The notes below the pieces were generated by a model. It made no database searches. It saw nothing but the letters and a program-made list of their open reading frames with translations, and had not been told where the DNA came from. Below, piece after piece: positions 46,982 through 55,887 of a stretch of DNA of 64,000 nucleotides (positions within the stretch are counted from its first letter, which is position 1; every line of letters begins with the position of its first letter). The position numbers and the translations under genes were made by a program. The stretch is from Burkholderiales bacterium PBB3 (GTDB lineage Bacteria > Pseudomonadota > Gammaproteobacteria > Burkholderiales > Burkholderiaceae_C): the NCBI GenBank assembly GCA_002256115.1, contig NKIK01000016.1, forward strand, positions 25,920 through 89,919, given 5' to 3'.

Positions 46982-47362
46982 CTATGCAGGCCGCAGCTCG
47001 GTTCCCGCGCCGCGGGTGACATGCAGCATGCGGCTGGGTGCAGTCACTTTGGCCGTGTGCCAAATGCCCCGCGGCACCACGATGGCACCCGGGCCAGTCA
47101 AGGGCAGCTTTTGCAGGCCGTCCGGAAGCTCTAGGTGCAACTCTACGGAGCCGGACAGCAGATACACAAACTCGTCGGCGTGGGGGTGCATCTCCCAGTT
47201 GGGCCAATCGGTCACGAACTCAAACTCTGAAATCAGCCAACCGCCGCCATAGCGCTCGATCTCGGACTCCGGCTGGCTCCAAAACGCGTCGCCGCCGGGG
47301 AGTTGGGTGGCGGCTCCGTCCTCGGCGAGGTGGATGTAGCTGTGTTGCGGGTTAAGGGACAT
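46982..47362 (-). CDS. Cupin domain-containing protein
   Basis: The 126-residue single-domain cupin has the two metal motifs: HPHADEFVYLLSG with downstream Glu/His, and PGAIVVPRGIWHTAKV. It may be a small dioxygenase, isomerase or binding protein; none can be assigned. Its stop lies at the edge of family A copy 5, so its C-terminus may have been altered by the repeat. Confidence 0.85.
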   Translation of the reverse strand: MSLNPQHSYIHLAEDGAATQLPGGDAFWSQPESEIERYGGGWLISEFEFVTDWPNWEMHPHADEFVYLLSGSVELHLELPDGLQKLPLTGPGAIVVPRGIWHTAKVTAPSRMLHVTRGAGTELRPA

Positions 47363-47461
47363 GGGGGTGACCTTGTGTGTGCGGGACGGAAAACGCGGTC
47401 GCTTAGAAACTCAACGCCGGAAACGGCATTTTGCTAGTGCGTGGTCATGCCAGGCAAGCCG

Positions 47462-47782
47462 TTAAATCCATTGGGCACCAAAGCCAAGATGCTCAGGCGT
47501 AGCAGCTGCGCCACCCTGCCGCCAAAAGAATTTCCAACCGAGTTCGCTGAAGTCTTCGATACGCTTTGCCACGAATCGCATTCCCAGTGCTGCGGCCTGC
47601 CAGCTATCCGTACCAAAAATCTTAAAGGGCCTTTCCTCCAACCCACCAAGATGGACCAAAACGCTCCAGTTGCCATCAGGCTCTTCAACCGGCATGCCCA
47701 CCTGGAGCGTAACTTCGCACTCGGCCCCATCGGGCGCGATGGCGCACCAAATCCTCTCAATGGGTGCAGTGTGTGAGGGCAT
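47462..47782 (-). CDS. Hypothetical protein
   Basis: A 106-residue frame (MPSHTAPIERIWCAIAPDG start, EHLGFGAQWI end) has the amino-acid make-up of a real protein, with several Trp and a regular alternation. It resembles short Proteobacterial proteins of DUF6968 type, which I name only tentatively. An opposite-strand frame of similar length is probably a shadow. No function is offered. Confidence 0.55.
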   Translation of the reverse strand: MPSHTAPIERIWCAIAPDGAECEVTLQVGMPVEEPDGNWSVLVHLGGLEERPFKIFGTDSWQAAALGMRFVAKRIEDFSELGWKFFWRQGGAAATPEHLGFGAQWI

Positions 47783-48090
47783 CGCGGTCTAAGTATTTGG
47801 GAGTAACGCTGCTTTGCGGGGCCGCGAGGTATCCAGACGGTAAGGTGCTTCGTTGTTCATCAGGAATTATGAGTCCGCCCATGCGGTGAGGATTCTCGCG
47901 CTGCCAGCCTCTTAGCCAAATCGCTATCGATTTAGGAGCTACTCCCGCACTATCCACGGCCTGAAACGCCAATTCGGCTTGGATTTCCGCCTCATTGGGG
48001 CCAAATCAACACCACCCTGCCGCCGCTGGAACGGAATATGCATGCTGCTTTGCAGCATTGCTTATCTCTACCCCGAACAGGAGTTCCACC
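47783..48090. other. Intergenic region containing family A copy 6
   Basis: About 310 bases between divergent genes. Apart from the repeat at 47920-47982 and the ribosome binding site of the next gene, I see no coding or RNA signal. Confidence 0.5.
47920..47982 (+). repeat. Family A interspersed repeat, copy 6
   Basis: The plus strand reads TCGCTATCGATTTAGGAGCT, then ACTCCCGCACTATCCACGG and CTGAAACGCCAATTCGGCTT. It is in the divergent gap before the second cupin gene. Confidence 0.85.
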
Positions 48091-48513
48091 ATGCTCGACC
48101 GTACCGGCACCCAGTTTTCCCACGTCAAGCCCGCAGACACCCAGTTTGAGCCGGGCGGGCTGCGCGATTTCTTTCTGTACCGCGACCTTGGCATTGCTGA
48201 AGCCACGCACGGCAAAGTGATTGCGCACCTTGTGAAGGCGAATATGGCACCAGAAGGTGGCACGGGTTGGCACCGGCATGAGGCGGAATTTCAGATCGTG
48301 ATCATGACCAAGGGCTGGGCCAAGTTCATGTACGAGGACAAAGAGACGCTGGTGGAGGCGGGAGATGTGGTGCACCAGCGCCCTGGCGTGCGGCACTACC
48401 TGTTTGATTACTCGCCCGACATGGAATACCTGGAGATCGTCTCGCCCGCTGATTTCAAGACCGTGGACGTGGAGCCGGTGTGCGTCATTCCACCCGCCAC
48501 ACCCTGGAAATAA
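48091..48513 (+). CDS. Cupin domain-containing protein
   Basis: The 140-residue protein has a conserved double-stranded beta-helix with TGWHRHEAEFQIVIMTKG (metal motif 1) and VVHQRPGVRHYLFDYSPD (motif 2). The ATG at 48091 follows CAGGAG at good spacing; the frame extends upstream without similarity. It is distinct from the cupin at 46982-47362. Function unknown. Confidence 0.85.
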   Translation: MLDRTGTQFSHVKPADTQFEPGGLRDFFLYRDLGIAEATHGKVIAHLVKANMAPEGGTGWHRHEAEFQIVIMTKGWAKFMYEDKETLVEAGDVVHQRPGVRHYLFDYSPDMEYLEIVSPADFKTVDVEPVCVIPPATPWK

Positions 48514-48531
48514 AGCGAAAGCGCTACAGGC

Positions 48532-49188
48532 TTAAAACTCCGCATCCAGCTCGTCAATCTCTTCGGGCTCGGTCTTGGCGGCGGCTACCCAGGCTTGCAT
48601 GGCGGGCAGCGCCATGATGTGCTCCATATAGGCCGTGGCCTCGGGCGTCACAGCAATGTCATAGGTCATGAAACGGGTGACCACGGGTGCATACATGGCA
48701 TCGGCCAGGCAGACCTTTTTGCCAAACAAATACGGCCCGCCATAGGTGGCCAGGCAGTCGGTCCATATTTCCTGAATGCGGTCAATATCGGACTGCGCAC
48801 GCGACCAGACCTTGAAGTTGGGAAAGTGCGCTTTGATGTTCATCGGCAGAGCGGCCCGCAGCGAGCTAAAGCCCGAGTGCATCTCCCCACAAATGGCGCG
48901 GCAGTGCGCCCGCGCGGCCATGTCGGCGGGCAGCAACCCGGCCTTGGGTTTGATCTCATGCAGGTATTCGCCAATGGCCAGCGTGTCCCAAACCTTGATA
49001 CCGCCATGCTGCAATGAGGGCACCAGCATGCTGCTGGAGAGCAGCAGCATCTCGGCCTTCATGGCGGGGTCGTCGGCAGAGATGGTGTGTTCCGTAAAGT
49101 CCAGGCCCGAGAACTTGGCCATCAGCCAGCCGCGCAGCGCCCAGGCACCGTAGTTTTTACTGCTGATTGTCAACACTGCTTTGGCCAT
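48532..49188 (-). CDS. Glutathione S-transferase family protein
   Basis: The 218-residue protein has a thioredoxin-like N-terminal domain (LTISSKNYGAWALRGWLMAK, MLVPSLQHGGIKVWDTLAIGE with the glutathione gamma-glutamyl site) and an all-helical C-terminal domain (KKVCLADAMYAPVVTRF). The catalytic Ser of S-x-x-Y type lies near residue 10. The start has AGAGGAG upstream. Its substrate is unknown. Confidence 0.9.
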   Translation of the reverse strand: MAKAVLTISSKNYGAWALRGWLMAKFSGLDFTEHTISADDPAMKAEMLLLSSSMLVPSLQHGGIKVWDTLAIGEYLHEIKPKAGLLPADMAARAHCRAICGEMHSGFSSLRAALPMNIKAHFPNFKVWSRAQSDIDRIQEIWTDCLATYGGPYLFGKKVCLADAMYAPVVTRFMTYDIAVTPEATAYMEHIMALPAMQAWVAAAKTEPEEIDELDAEF

Positions 49189-49261
49189 GGACACGCTCCT
49201 CTTGTGGGTTGGGTACCCCAGCAGCCGCAAGGGTTGTGCCAGCGTTAGGCGCAGACCCGCA

Positions 49262-49356
49262 GGCAGCTGGGCGGCAGTGCGTTCTGCGCAGGTAAAAGGA
49301 GGAGGCCGCGCAGCGGCCGGGGGACACGGAGCAGAACGCAATGCCGCCCAGCTGCC
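49262..49356 (-). repeat. Family B palindromic repeat, copy 2
   Basis: Arms 49262-49287 and 49331-49356 (GGCAGCTGGGCGGCA, K, TGCGTTCTGC) pair with one mismatch and enclose the core in the opposite orientation to copies 1 and 3. The inner hairpin differs (GGCCGC/GCGGCC) but remains paired. It lies between divergent GST and phaZ genes. Confidence 0.85.
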
Positions 49357-49452
49357 GAAGCGCATGACGTCTTCCCAACCGCACTGGCCCGTAACTTGCC
49401 TGCATTGACTTTTATAGGGCCGGTTCGCCCTGTTATTTACAAGGAACCTCCC

Positions 49453-50676
49453 ATGCTGTACCAGGCTTACCAACTGCAATCCGACCTGATGTCGCCGTTT
49501 CGGCTGCTGGCCCAGGGTGGCGGTAGCGCGATGTGGATGTCCCAAACCGAGGGCAGCGCGATGCGCAAGATGTCGGCCTCGATGGAAGTGATGTCACGCA
49601 TGCGCCTGACGCATTCGCGCCCGGACTACGGCATCGCCAGCGTGCTGGTGGGTGGTGAGCCCGTGCCGGTGACCGAGGAAGCGGTGATGCGCATGCCCTT
49701 TGGCACGCTGCTGCACTTCAAGCGCGAGCTGCCCGCTGGCATGCCCGCCCAGCCCAAGGTGCTGGTAACGGCACCTTTGTCGGGCCACTTCGCCACGCTG
49801 CTGCGCGAAACCGTGCGCACGCTGCTGCAAGACCACGATGTTTACATCACCGACTGGCACAACGCCCGCGATGTGTCGCTGAGCCACGGCGCTTTTGGGC
49901 TGGACGATTACATCGACCACATGATCCGCTTCATAGAGGCGGTGGGCACGGACACGCATGTGATGGCGGTGTGCCAGCCCTGCGTGGCCGCGCTGGCCGC
50001 CACGGCCATCATGGCCGAGGACGACAGCCCGTTTCAGCCGCGCAGCCTGACGCTGATGGCCGGCCCGGTGGACTGCCGCGTCAACCCCACGGGCGTGAAC
50101 ACGCTGGCGGTCAGCAAGCCGATTGAGTGGTTTGAGAAAAACCTGATCAGCCATGTGCCGCTACCGCACGCAGGCTATATGCGCCGGGTGTACCCGGGGT
50201 TTGTGCAGCTCAGCGCGTTTTTGAGCATGAACCTGGAGCGCCACAAGCAGGCCTTCAAAGACCTGTACCGCCACCTGGTGGAAGGCGATATGGACAAGGC
50301 CAACACCATCCGGCACTTTTACGACGAATACCTGGCGGTGAACGATTTGCCCGCCGAGTTTTACCTGGAGACGGTGGAAAAGGTGTTCCAGACTTACGAC
50401 CTGCCGCTGGGCAAGTTGAGCTACAAAGACCGCATCGTCAAACCCCAGGCCATCCGCAAAACCGCGCTGATGACGGTGGAAGGCGAGCGCGACGATATCT
50501 GCGCCGTGGGCCAAACCGTGGCGGCGCACGACCTGTGCACCAGCATTCGGCCCTACATGAAGAGCCACCATATTCAGACCGGCGTGGGCCACTACGGTGT
50601 GTTCAGCGGCAAGAAGTGGAACCAGCAGATTTACCCGCGTGTGCGGGACATGATTTACTCGCACAGTTCGTACTAA
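49453..50676 (+). CDS. phaZ: Intracellular polyhydroxyalkanoate depolymerase
   Basis: The 407-residue protein starts MLYQAYQLQSDLMSPFRLLA and matches the PhaZ1 type of Cupriavidus. Instead of a lipase Ser box it has VCQPCVAALAA, with the nucleophilic Cys. FLSMNLERHKQAFKDLYRHL and the C-terminal HIQTGVGHYGVFSGKKW (catalytic His) are typical. It mobilises cytoplasmic PHB granules. AAGGAACC precedes the ATG. No phaC is nearby. Confidence 0.93.
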   Translation: MLYQAYQLQSDLMSPFRLLAQGGGSAMWMSQTEGSAMRKMSASMEVMSRMRLTHSRPDYGIASVLVGGEPVPVTEEAVMRMPFGTLLHFKRELPAGMPAQPKVLVTAPLSGHFATLLRETVRTLLQDHDVYITDWHNARDVSLSHGAFGLDDYIDHMIRFIEAVGTDTHVMAVCQPCVAALAATAIMAEDDSPFQPRSLTLMAGPVDCRVNPTGVNTLAVSKPIEWFEKNLISHVPLPHAGYMRRVYPGFVQLSAFLSMNLERHKQAFKDLYRHLVEGDMDKANTIRHFYDEYLAVNDLPAEFYLETVEKVFQTYDLPLGKLSYKDRIVKPQAIRKTALMTVEGERDDICAVGQTVAAHDLCTSIRPYMKSHHIQTGVGHYGVFSGKKWNQQIYPRVRDMIYSHSSY

Positions 50677-50696
50677 GAGCTTGGGTCGGTGCACGG

Positions 50697-50805
50697 GCAA
50701 GTGCCGGGGCGGTAGGACGTTCTGCACCCCCACATTTGTTAGCCCCGCCCGCTTTGCGGGCTCCTCCTTTACCTGCGCAGAACGCCCTACCGCCCCGGCA
50801 CTTGC
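50697..50805 (+). repeat. Family B palindromic repeat, copy 3
   Basis: Arms 50697-50725 and 50777-50805 (GCAAGTGCCGGGGCGGTAGG, then RCGTTCTGC) pair over 29 bp with one mismatch. The core includes CCCGC-TTT-GCGGG and TCCTCCTTTACCTGCGCAG. It lies between convergent phaZ and the CPBP gene, where it could act as a terminator. Confidence 0.85.
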
Positions 50806-50826
50806 TGCGCTTGGTTTGCGACGCTC

Positions 50827-51666
50827 CTAGGGAGCCATGGCACTTGGCTTATGCAGCACCAATACGGCAGCCAGAAGCACGATGCACACAAACCCCGGCA
50901 CACTCGCTTCCAACCCAAACGCACCGCCCGTGAGCCACTCAAGGCCGGGTGCCAACGCGGGCGTCCACGCGGTAGGCTGGCTGCTGCCACTGACCCCAAA
51001 ACCCAGCACACTGCCTTGCACCAGGTTGGCCGCAAAGTGAATACCAATGGGCATGGCCAGGCTGCGCGTGCGCAGGTAGGCCGCGCCAAAAGCAATCGAC
51101 GCCACAAAGATATTGGCCCCTGCCAAATAACCCAAGGCACCCGCAGGCCCCAGCGTGGCCGAGTGCGTCAGCACAAAGTAGGCCGCTATCAACAGCTGCG
51201 CGGGCCACACGCCCAGCCCGTCAATCAAGCGCTGAAATGCAAAGCCGCGAAACATCAGCTCTTCGCTGACCGCCACACCGGCGCAGACCAGCAGTGCAGG
51301 GGCCCAGGCTTCCAGACTGGTGGCGGTCCATGTAAAACGCACCAAACCGCTGGCCCACAACACCAGCGCGGGCAGCAGCATCAACAGCGCGCCCAGGCCC
51401 GCACCTTGCAGCCACTGCAGCGGCCACACCCTGCCACCGGCACCCAGCAGTTCGCGCAGCGGTTTGCGCCGCAGCATCTGGCAGATGACGGATGCCGCCA
51501 GCACCACTCCCGCCTGCTGCACAAAGCTCACTTCAGCGCCCGACTCTTTGGAGAAGATGAGCAATGGAAAAAGCAGGGCGGCCAATACCAGCATGAAGAT
51601 CGCCACCCACCAGCCATTGCGCAGTTGCCCGGCGGGGTTGGTAAAGGGCTTGAAACGAAAGGCCAT
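50827..51666 (-). CDS. CPBP family intramembrane metalloprotease
   Basis: The 279-residue protein has about seven hydrophobic segments. It contains the CAAX-protease/bacteriocin-processing motifs EELMFRGFAFQRL (EExxxR), FVLTHSATLGP (FxxxH) and GIHFAANLV (HxxxN). The start at MAFRFKPF is chosen by position of the first membrane segment. Members process prenylated proteins or act in bacteriocin immunity in other phyla; no partner is evident here. Confidence 0.88.
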   Translation of the reverse strand: MAFRFKPFTNPAGQLRNGWWVAIFMLVLAALLFPLLIFSKESGAEVSFVQQAGVVLAASVICQMLRRKPLRELLGAGGRVWPLQWLQGAGLGALLMLLPALVLWASGLVRFTWTATSLEAWAPALLVCAGVAVSEELMFRGFAFQRLIDGLGVWPAQLLIAAYFVLTHSATLGPAGALGYLAGANIFVASIAFGAAYLRTRSLAMPIGIHFAANLVQGSVLGFGVSGSSQPTAWTPALAPGLEWLTGGAFGLEASVPGFVCIVLLAAVLVLHKPSAMAP

Positions 51667-51695
51667 GGGGGCTGACTGTAGCGCCCACTGCAGGA

Positions 51696-52094
51696 TCAGT
51701 CCACCTTGACACGCCAAAACTGCGCCACCCCAAACAACAGCTCAAACGCCGTAAATCCCAGCACGATGGCGCTGGCCCCGGACAGGTAGGCGTTGATCTG
51801 CCACGCCGCAAACAGCAAGCGGGCCGTGCCATCCAGCCGCCCCAACAACAGGCTGGGTGCCAGCAGCCGCGCCAGCGACCACACCACCACCACCGAACCC
51901 ATCAGGTTGGCCAGTAGGACATGCGTGGCGTCCGCCGGGTGCAGCACACCGGGCAAGCCCAGGGCCAGTGCGGTGTCACCCAACTGGGCATACAGCCACA
52001 CAAAGGTCCAGGGTGTGGCAAAGGGCCAGGTGACCAGCAGGTCATACCAGGCGCTGGCTTTTACAAGGCTGAGATAGCGGGGCAAGCTGAACAT
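51696..52094 (-). CDS. Small integral membrane protein
   Basis: The 132-residue protein has about four predicted membrane segments (TWPFATPWTFVWLYAQ, LLANLMGSVVVVWSLARLL, LFAAWQINAYL, AIVLGFTAFELLFGVAQFW). No family is recognised. Its gene is divergent from the MerR-type regulator with a MerR-like operator between them, so it is the probable target of that regulator. Confidence 0.75.
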   Translation of the reverse strand: MFSLPRYLSLVKASAWYDLLVTWPFATPWTFVWLYAQLGDTALALGLPGVLHPADATHVLLANLMGSVVVVWSLARLLAPSLLLGRLDGTARLLFAAWQINAYLSGASAIVLGFTAFELLFGVAQFWRVKVD

Positions 52095-52145
52095 AGGTGC
52101 TTTCAAAATTAAGGGGCCGAGAGAGTTCGGGCCTGCAGTGTCAAG

Positions 52146-52163
52146 CTTGAAGTACGCTTCAGG
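52146..52163. promoter_or_regulatory. MerR-type operator between membrane-protein and merR-like genes
   Basis: The dyad CTTGAAG-TACG-CTTCAGG is nearly symmetric. On the minus strand TTGACC and TGACAC flank it with 19 bases between, the stretched spacing typical of MerR-controlled promoters, pointing toward the small membrane protein gene. Confidence 0.55.
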
Positions 52164-52199
52164 GTCAAGCACTTTTTGCAACTTTTTGAAAGCAAGCGC

Positions 52200-52568
52200 A
52201 TGTTGATTGGTGAACTGGCCACGGCGGCGGGTATTTCGCGCGAAACCCTGCGCTTTTATGAGCAGCAGGGCCTGATCCGCGCGCGCCGCCTGGACAACGG
52301 CTACCGCGACTACCCGGCCGAGGTGCTGATGCTGGTGAACTACATCCGCACGGCGCAACAGCTGGGCTTCACGCTGGCCGAGATTGGCGACAAATTGCCT
52401 GCCATTTGGGATGCTGCCGACCCGGCACCCGCACTGGCCCAAGTGCTGGGCGAGAAGCTGCAAGAGATCGACACGCGCATCGCCGCGCTGGGCCAGTTGC
52501 GCAATGACTTGGCTGAGCGCCTGGGCCTGGACTGCCCGTTGACCGCGCGTGCACCAGGCCTGGGTTGA
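52200..52568 (+). CDS. MerR family transcriptional regulator
   Basis: The 122-residue protein starts MLIGELATAAGISRETLRFY, the classic MerR winged HTH, and then has a dimerisation coiled coil (LAQVLGEKLQEIDTRIAAL). There is one Cys (LGLDCPL), so a two-Cys metal site as in CueR/ZntR is not complete. The inducer is unknown. It is divergent from the small membrane protein gene. Confidence 0.88.
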   Translation: MLIGELATAAGISRETLRFYEQQGLIRARRLDNGYRDYPAEVLMLVNYIRTAQQLGFTLAEIGDKLPAIWDAADPAPALAQVLGEKLQEIDTRIAALGQLRNDLAERLGLDCPLTARAPGLG

Positions 52569-52584
52569 ACCTGCCTAAAGCGCA

Positions 52585-52647
52585 TTTTGCTATGTTTACA
52601 GGAGCTGCTCCCGCACTATCCACGGCCTGAAACGCCGATTTGACTTA
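52585..52647 (+). repeat. Family A interspersed repeat, copy 7
   Basis: The plus strand reads TTTGCTATGTTTACAGGAGC, then TGCTCCCGCACTATCCACGG and CTGAAACGCCGATTTGACTT. It lies between the convergent MerR and CoA-transferase genes and its last bases are part of the CoA-transferase stop codon. Confidence 0.85.
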
Positions 52648-54084
52648 CAACGCCAGCCACTCAGGTGGGGCACTGCCCAGGCGGCTGGCAGCCCGCGCCC
52701 ACTGCAGGCTCTGCCCGCCCACACTCACTGGCGAGCGCAGCCGGTGCGCCGGGCCAAAGTCGGTGTGCTCCAGGTTGTCGGACCAGTCGTCTTCAGTCAG
52801 CGCAATGGGCTCCGCAGGGCCTTCAGACACGGGGGTATTCACCAGCAGATGCGCTACGCGCGCCAGTGAAGTGTGGGCTTGCCAGCCTTGCGAGCCTGCA
52901 GAGCGCTGCCGCCAACGCTGGCTCAAACCCTTGACCACGGCCGCCGCCATCACATAGCCCGTGGCATGGTCTAGGGCCTGCACCGGCAGGGGCGTGGGCC
53001 GGTCCTTGCCGCCCTGCTGCATACCGGCGTGGGCAATGCCCGTGCTCATTTGCACCAGGCTGTCAAAGCCGCGTCGATTGCGCCAAGGACCGCTTGCGCC
53101 GTAGGCATTCAGCGACACATCCACCAGGCCGGGGCGGATGGCCTGGCGCTCCTGCGCGCCCAGGCCCAGCCGCTCCAGCGCATCGGCCCGGTAGCCGTGC
53201 ACCAGCACATCGGCCTGGCGCAGCAGTTGCACAAAGGCATCCCGGCCCGCCGTGCTGCGCAGGTCCAGCCGGGCGCAGCGTTTGCCCAGCGTCACATCGG
53301 GCACGATGTTGGGCTCGTCCCAGTCGGGCGGGTCGATGCGCAATACGTCGGCCCCAAAACCCGCCAAAAAGCGCGTGGCCACCGGCCCGGCCAGCACCCG
53401 CGTCAGGTCCAGCACGCGGATGCCTTGCAAGGGGCGCGCAGGGTTGAAGTGGCTAGCCCATGCGAGGGTAGCCACATCCTGCGCCGTGTGTTGGGTCAGC
53501 ACCACCAGGGGCTCGGCCTGCACATGCTGGGCCTGGGGGTGGGACGCCCACTGCGCCTGCGACCACATGGCCGCCGCACAGCCATTGCGCCCAACCACGG
53601 CGGCCTCCAGGGCCTGCGCAGACCAGGCTGCTACGGCGCGACTCACAGCAGCTTTGTCTGGGGGCATGTCCTGCGCGAAACCCAGCGCGGCCAGTGCAGC
53701 CGCGCGGTGGTGGGGGGCGTTGGTATGCAGCCGAATCCAACCGTCGGCCGTGGCGTAGTCACCGGCAATGGCATCCCACACCGGCGGTAATTCCCAGCCC
53801 ACGGGGCGCACCGTGCCACCAAACCACAGTGAGCACAGGCGCCGGTCGACCGCGACCGCGGCGGGGGCACCCGTGCGCAAGGCCACCCACTCCGCCACCG
53901 AGGCACCCGCCGCCGCCACACTGCCCGCCGCCAGATCAGACACCGCAAACACCGAGGGCAAAGACCCCGCGCCCACCCACTGCACCGCCTGGGTGGCTTG
54001 CGGCGGCAGGTCCAGGGTCATGGCAATGGCGTGCAGCACATAGAGCGCCCCGGCGTCAGGGTTTGCGGTGTTCGATAAGGTCAT
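52645..54084 (-). CDS. CaiB/BaiF family CoA-transferase
   Basis: The 479-residue protein is a class III CoA-transferase. The core lies in its second half: RPLQGIRVLDLTRVLAGPVA, GADVLRIDPPDWDEPNIVPD, the Asp-containing LRQADVLVHGYRADALERLG, and GPWRNRRGFDSLVQM. An N-terminal half of about 210 residues precedes it, a duplicated degenerate domain found in a subset of the family. The acyl acceptor is unknown. Start at MTLSNTANP. Confidence 0.87.
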   Translation of the reverse strand: MTLSNTANPDAGALYVLHAIAMTLDLPPQATQAVQWVGAGSLPSVFAVSDLAAGSVAAAGASVAEWVALRTGAPAAVAVDRRLCSLWFGGTVRPVGWELPPVWDAIAGDYATADGWIRLHTNAPHHRAAALAALGFAQDMPPDKAAVSRAVAAWSAQALEAAVVGRNGCAAAMWSQAQWASHPQAQHVQAEPLVVLTQHTAQDVATLAWASHFNPARPLQGIRVLDLTRVLAGPVATRFLAGFGADVLRIDPPDWDEPNIVPDVTLGKRCARLDLRSTAGRDAFVQLLRQADVLVHGYRADALERLGLGAQERQAIRPGLVDVSLNAYGASGPWRNRRGFDSLVQMSTGIAHAGMQQGGKDRPTPLPVQALDHATGYVMAAAVVKGLSQRWRQRSAGSQGWQAHTSLARVAHLLVNTPVSEGPAEPIALTEDDWSDNLEHTDFGPAHRLRSPVSVGGQSLQWARAASRLGSAPPEWLAL

Positions 54085-54235
54085 GGCCGTACACGTTGAA
54101 GGGGATGACAAAAGATAGCACCGATATCAGCGCAAAGCCCAAGGCGGCACACAGGGCGCGCACCGGCATGGGTGCGCGGCAAGACGGTGCAGGTGGCTGG
54201 GGTTAGCTGCGAGTGATTGCCGGTGTGGCTGCTCT

Positions 54236-54291
54236 GCTTTTTATAGCTACTCCCGCACTATCCACGGCCTCAAAGGCTTATTTGATGCCCA
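54236..54291 (+). repeat. Family A interspersed repeat, copy 8
   Basis: The plus strand reads TGCTTTTTATAGCTACTCC, then CGCACTATCCACGGCCTC and AAAGGCTTATTTGATGCC. It lies about 35 bases upstream of the mnmA start and so is probably in or near its promoter. Confidence 0.8.
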
Positions 54292-54326
54292 AACACTGCA
54301 AGGGCTTTAGCCTTTAAAATCAAGCC

Positions 54327-55445
54327 ATGAGCAAGCAACGCGTGGTAGTAGGTTTAAGTGGCGGGGTGGATTCGGCGGTCACCGCCCATCTGCTCAGGGC
54401 CCAGGGGCATGAGGTCGTCGGCATCTTCATGAAAAACTGGGAAGACGATGACAGCGATGACGAAAACAGCAAATACTGTTCGTCCAACATCGACTTTGTA
54501 GACGCCGCCGCCGTGGCCGATGTCATCGGCATCGAGATCGAGCACGTCAACTTTGCCGCCGAATACAAAGACCGGGTGTTTGCCGAGTTTTTGCGCGAAT
54601 ACCAGGCCGGGCGCACGCCCAACCCCGACATTTTGTGCAACGCCGAGATCAAGTTCAAATCCTTTCTGGACCACGCCATGCGCCTGGGGGCGGAGAAAAT
54701 TGCCACCGGGCATTACGCTCGGGTCCGTTTGAATGCGGCCACGGGCAAACACGAGCTGCTCAAGGGCCTAGACCCGAGCAAAGACCAAAGCTACTTTTTG
54801 CACCGGCTGAACCAGGCGCAGCTGTCCAAAACCTTGTTCCCAGTGGGTGAGCTGCACAAGACCGAGGTGCGCCGCATTGCCGAAGAGATGAAGCTGCCAA
54901 ACGCCAAAAAGAAGGACTCCACCGGAATTTGCTTCATCGGAGAGCGGCCCTTCCGCGACTTTTTGAACCGCTACATCGCCAAAGAGCCGGGCGCTATCCG
55001 TAATGACAAAGGCCATGTGGTGGGCCAGCACCAGGGCCTGAGCTTTTACACCCTGGGCCAGCGCCAGGGCTTGGGCATTGGCGGGCTGAAGGCCAAAGGC
55101 GCGCAAAAAGGCGGTGGCGAGCACGCGCCCTGGTTTGTGGCGCGCAAAGACATGGCCACCAACACGCTGTGGGTGGTGCAGGGGCATGACCACCCGTGGC
55201 TGCAGTCGTCCCAGTTGCAGGCACAAGATGCCAGCTGGATTGCGGGCGCGCCACCAGCACCCAGCGCCATGGCGGCCAAAACACGCTACCGGCAAGAGGA
55301 TGCGCCGTGCCAGCTATTAGAGGCTGGACCGAGCAGTTTTGCGTTGGGCTTTTCGCAAGCCCAGTGGGCCGTAACTCCGGGCCAGTCGGCCGTGCTGTAT
55401 GACGGTGAGGTGTGCTTGGGCGGCGGCGTGATTGCCGCAAGCTAA
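54327..55445 (+). CDS. mnmA: tRNA-specific 2-thiouridylase MnmA
   Basis: The 372-residue enzyme thiolates U34 of tRNA-Lys, -Glu and -Gln. It has the PP-loop [16 protein letters not shown], the catalytic Cys in [15 protein letters not shown] and the persulfide Cys in [34 protein letters not shown] is conserved. The length agrees with the family (about 365). Confidence 0.96.
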   Translation: MSKQRVVVGLSGGVDSAVTAHLLRAQGHEVVGIFMKNWEDDDSDDENSKYCSSNIDFVDAAAVADVIGIEIEHVNFAAEYKDRVFAEFLREYQAGRTPNPDILCNAEIKFKSFLDHAMRLGAEKIATGHYARVRLNAATGKHELLKGLDPSKDQSYFLHRLNQAQLSKTLFPVGELHKTEVRRIAEEMKLPNAKKKDSTGICFIGERPFRDFLNRYIAKEPGAIRNDKGHVVGQHQGLSFYTLGQRQGLGIGGLKAKGAQKGGGEHAPWFVARKDMATNTLWVVQGHDHPWLQSSQLQAQDASWIAGAPPAPSAMAAKTRYRQEDAPCQLLEAGPSSFALGFSQAQWAVTPGQSAVLYDGEVCLGGGVIAAS

Positions 55446-55506
55446 TTTCTGCCCTACCGCTACGCAATGGGACATAGGCCGGTGCTACCATACAACTGAT
55501 AAATCT

Positions 55507-55872
55507 ATGCTTGCCCGTGCAAGTCATGACATAAACGAAGGCGTCCAGCAAATGCTCTACCTTGTTCGCGGTCCAGACGGCACAGTGCAAACCGTGTCAC
55601 GGCAAGCTTTGCAAGGCAGCACTGCGGTTGAGGACCACGCCCCCGAGGTGCTGGAGTTTTTTAACCGCAACCCGACGCGCGGATTCAATGAATCGGATGC
55701 CGACTTCGTGCGGGTGCTGGAAGACTTGATCGACACCCTGATCACCAACAACGTGATTCGCCATACCGACCTGCCGCCCGCAGCCCAAAAGAAACTGATG
55801 TTGCGCAAAGGCTTGCGCAGCCGGATATCAGGTGCCCTGGACTTTATGGGCACAGACGAGCGTTTGCTCTAA
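55507..55872 (+). CDS. Small protein upstream of the adhesin exporter
   Basis: The 121-residue protein (or 106 residues if MLYLVRGPDG at 55552 is the start) begins with a YLVRGPDGTVQTVSR beta-hairpin. A helical part follows (DADFVRVLEDLIDTLITNNV, PPAAQKKLMLRKGLRSRI). It resembles small proteins sometimes labelled 'tryptophan synthase beta-like' and encoded beside LapB/LapC exporters; that label has no functional meaning. It ends 15 bases before the ABC exporter, so they are likely cotranscribed. Confidence 0.75.
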   Translation: MLARASHDINEGVQQMLYLVRGPDGTVQTVSRQALQGSTAVEDHAPEVLEFFNRNPTRGFNESDADFVRVLEDLIDTLITNNVIRHTDLPPAAQKKLMLRKGLRSRISGALDFMGTDERLL

Positions 55873-55887
55873 GGGCTCGCACACTCC

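Noticed and set aside
47441..47776. Plus-strand frame of 111 codons opposite the hypothetical gene
   Set aside because: The minus-strand frame has the more protein-like composition; no ribosome binding site was seen for this one.
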